Below are positions 63,478 to 64,000 of a stretch of 64,000 nucleotides of DNA, piece after piece. A model generated the notes under the pieces. That model saw only the letters and a program-made list of their open reading frames with translations, was not told the origin of the DNA and searched no databases. Origin of the DNA: UBA9300 sp964577305 (GTDB taxonomy: Bacteria; Bacteroidota; Bacteroidia; Bacteroidales; VadinHA17); assembly GCA_964577305.1 (NCBI GenBank), contig CAZNYS010000008.1, positions 1 through 64,000 of the forward strand, written 5' to 3'. Position numbers and translations under genes: made by a program. The first letter of the stretch is position 1, and each line of letters opens with the position of its first letter.

Positions 63478-64000
63478 ATGGCTAAGGTAAAAAGAGTTTA
63501 CACTTTTGGAGACAAAAAAGCCGAGGGCAACACAGGTATGAAAAATTTGCTTGGTGGCAAGGGAGCCAACCTGGCTGAAATGAACCTGACAGGTGTACCA
63601 GTACCTCCAGGTTTCACAATTACAACTGATGTTTGTACCGAGTATAATGAGATGGGCAGGGAAAAAGTTGTTGAATTAATCAAAGATGATGTTGAGGTTG
63701 CGATAGGGAATATTGAAAAAATAATGGGATCAAAGTTTGGTTCCAGGGATAATCCATGCCTGGTGTCTGTTAGATCAGGTGCGAGGGTATCGATGCCCGG
63801 AATGATGGATACAGTATTAAACCTGGGGATGAATGATGATGCGGTTATAGGTCTAGCAAACAAAACAGGTAATGCAAGATTTGCTTGGGACTCATATCGC
63901 AGGTTTGTACAGATGTATGGTGATGTTGTAATGGGCCTTAAACCTGAATCAAAAGAAGATGTTGATCCTTTTGAAGAGATAATAGAGGCCTTGAAGGACG
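63478..64000 (+). CDS. ppdK: Pyruvate, phosphate dikinase (3' partial)
   Basis: PPDK interconverts pyruvate plus ATP and phosphate with PEP plus AMP and pyrophosphate. Only the first 174 residues are in the window: VYTFGDKKAEGNTGMKNLLG, then GGKGANLAEM and GVPVPPGFTITTDVC, the nucleotide-binding ATP-grasp start, followed by LVSVRSGARVSMPGMMDTVLNLG. These are very typical for PPDK. The start ATG at 63478 agrees with homologues. It is read divergently from the GH95 gene. Confidence 0.95.
   Translation, partial: MAKVKRVYTFGDKKAEGNTGMKNLLGGKGANLAEMNLTGVPVPPGFTITTDVCTEYNEMGREKVVELIKDDVEVAIGNIEKIMGSKFGSRDNPCLVSVRSGARVSMPGMMDTVLNLGMNDDAVIGLANKTGNARFAWDSYRRFVQMYGDVVMGLKPESKEDVDPFEEIIEALKD

Overview
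The window reads as a chromosome segment of an anaerobic member of the Bacteroidota, probably a Bacteroidales/Marinilabiliales-type organism. The signs are AT-rich DNA, gene starts mostly lacking Shine-Dalgarno sequences, promoter-like elements of the form TTTG-N19-TAnnTTTG, a type IX secretion (T9SS) type B sorting domain, FadL/OmpP1- and BamA-like outer membrane proteins, a SPOR lipoprotein, and fermentation enzymes (Na+-pumping methylmalonyl-CoA decarboxylase, citrate lyase, rubredoxin, a 2-hydroxyacyl-CoA dehydratase-type activase, pyruvate phosphate dikinase). Almost all of it is coding. I saw no rRNA, CRISPR array, complete insertion sequence or convincing tRNA. The first gene lacks its 5' end and the last lacks its 3' end.

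Layout. 1-9817: a giant two-domain acyl-CoA dehydratase activase, purA, a SPOR lipoprotein, an AMP-forming acyl-CoA synthetase and a GH2 glycosidase lipoprotein, ending in a structured palindromic element. 9977-23200: an HD-domain protein and an isocitrate dehydrogenase; pepD, overlapped at its 3' end by a convergent rubredoxin; then a leftward block holding citrate lyase (citF and a citD-citE fusion), the methylmalonyl-CoA decarboxylase subunits, methylmalonyl-CoA epimerase, a membrane polyferredoxin and a Tat-exported DUF362 protein. 23330-26671: larC-larE-larB (nickel-pincer cofactor synthesis, no larA in view) followed by a WbqC-like gene. 26661-30802: a FadL-like porin and two remarkable secreted Tyr-rich/Ser-rich low-complexity proteins. 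30898-36488: proS, a conserved unknown, a BamA/TamA-like barrel and tilS.

36485-42965 is a leftward aromatic amino acid operon (aminotransferase, DAHP synthase-chorismate mutase, aroB, aroA, aroC, tyrA). It is preceded by a complete transcription attenuator: promoter, an 18-codon leader peptide with eight consecutive Tyr/Phe codons, an antiterminator segment and a strong terminator. This is the best regulatory find of the window. 43083-56000: nth, a hybrid sensor kinase, a T9SS cargo/TPR/DUF6702 cluster, pyk overlapping aroQ, xerD, an SO_0444-type metal efflux permease with a fused HMA domain, and an alpha/beta hydrolase. 56098-63236: a dipeptidyl-peptidase IV-like S9 enzyme, a GH78 rhamnosidase and a GH95 fucosidase, all leftward. 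63478-end: ppdK.

How the genes fit together (inference): citrate lyase yields acetate and oxaloacetate, and the epimerase plus decarboxylase make propionyl-CoA while exporting Na+, so the 13.3-20.5 kb block looks like an energy-conserving fermentation module. The aro operon and the aroQ-pyk pair both draw on or act near phosphoenolpyruvate. The GH2, GH78, GH95 and S9 genes suggest use of plant or algal polysaccharides and peptides.
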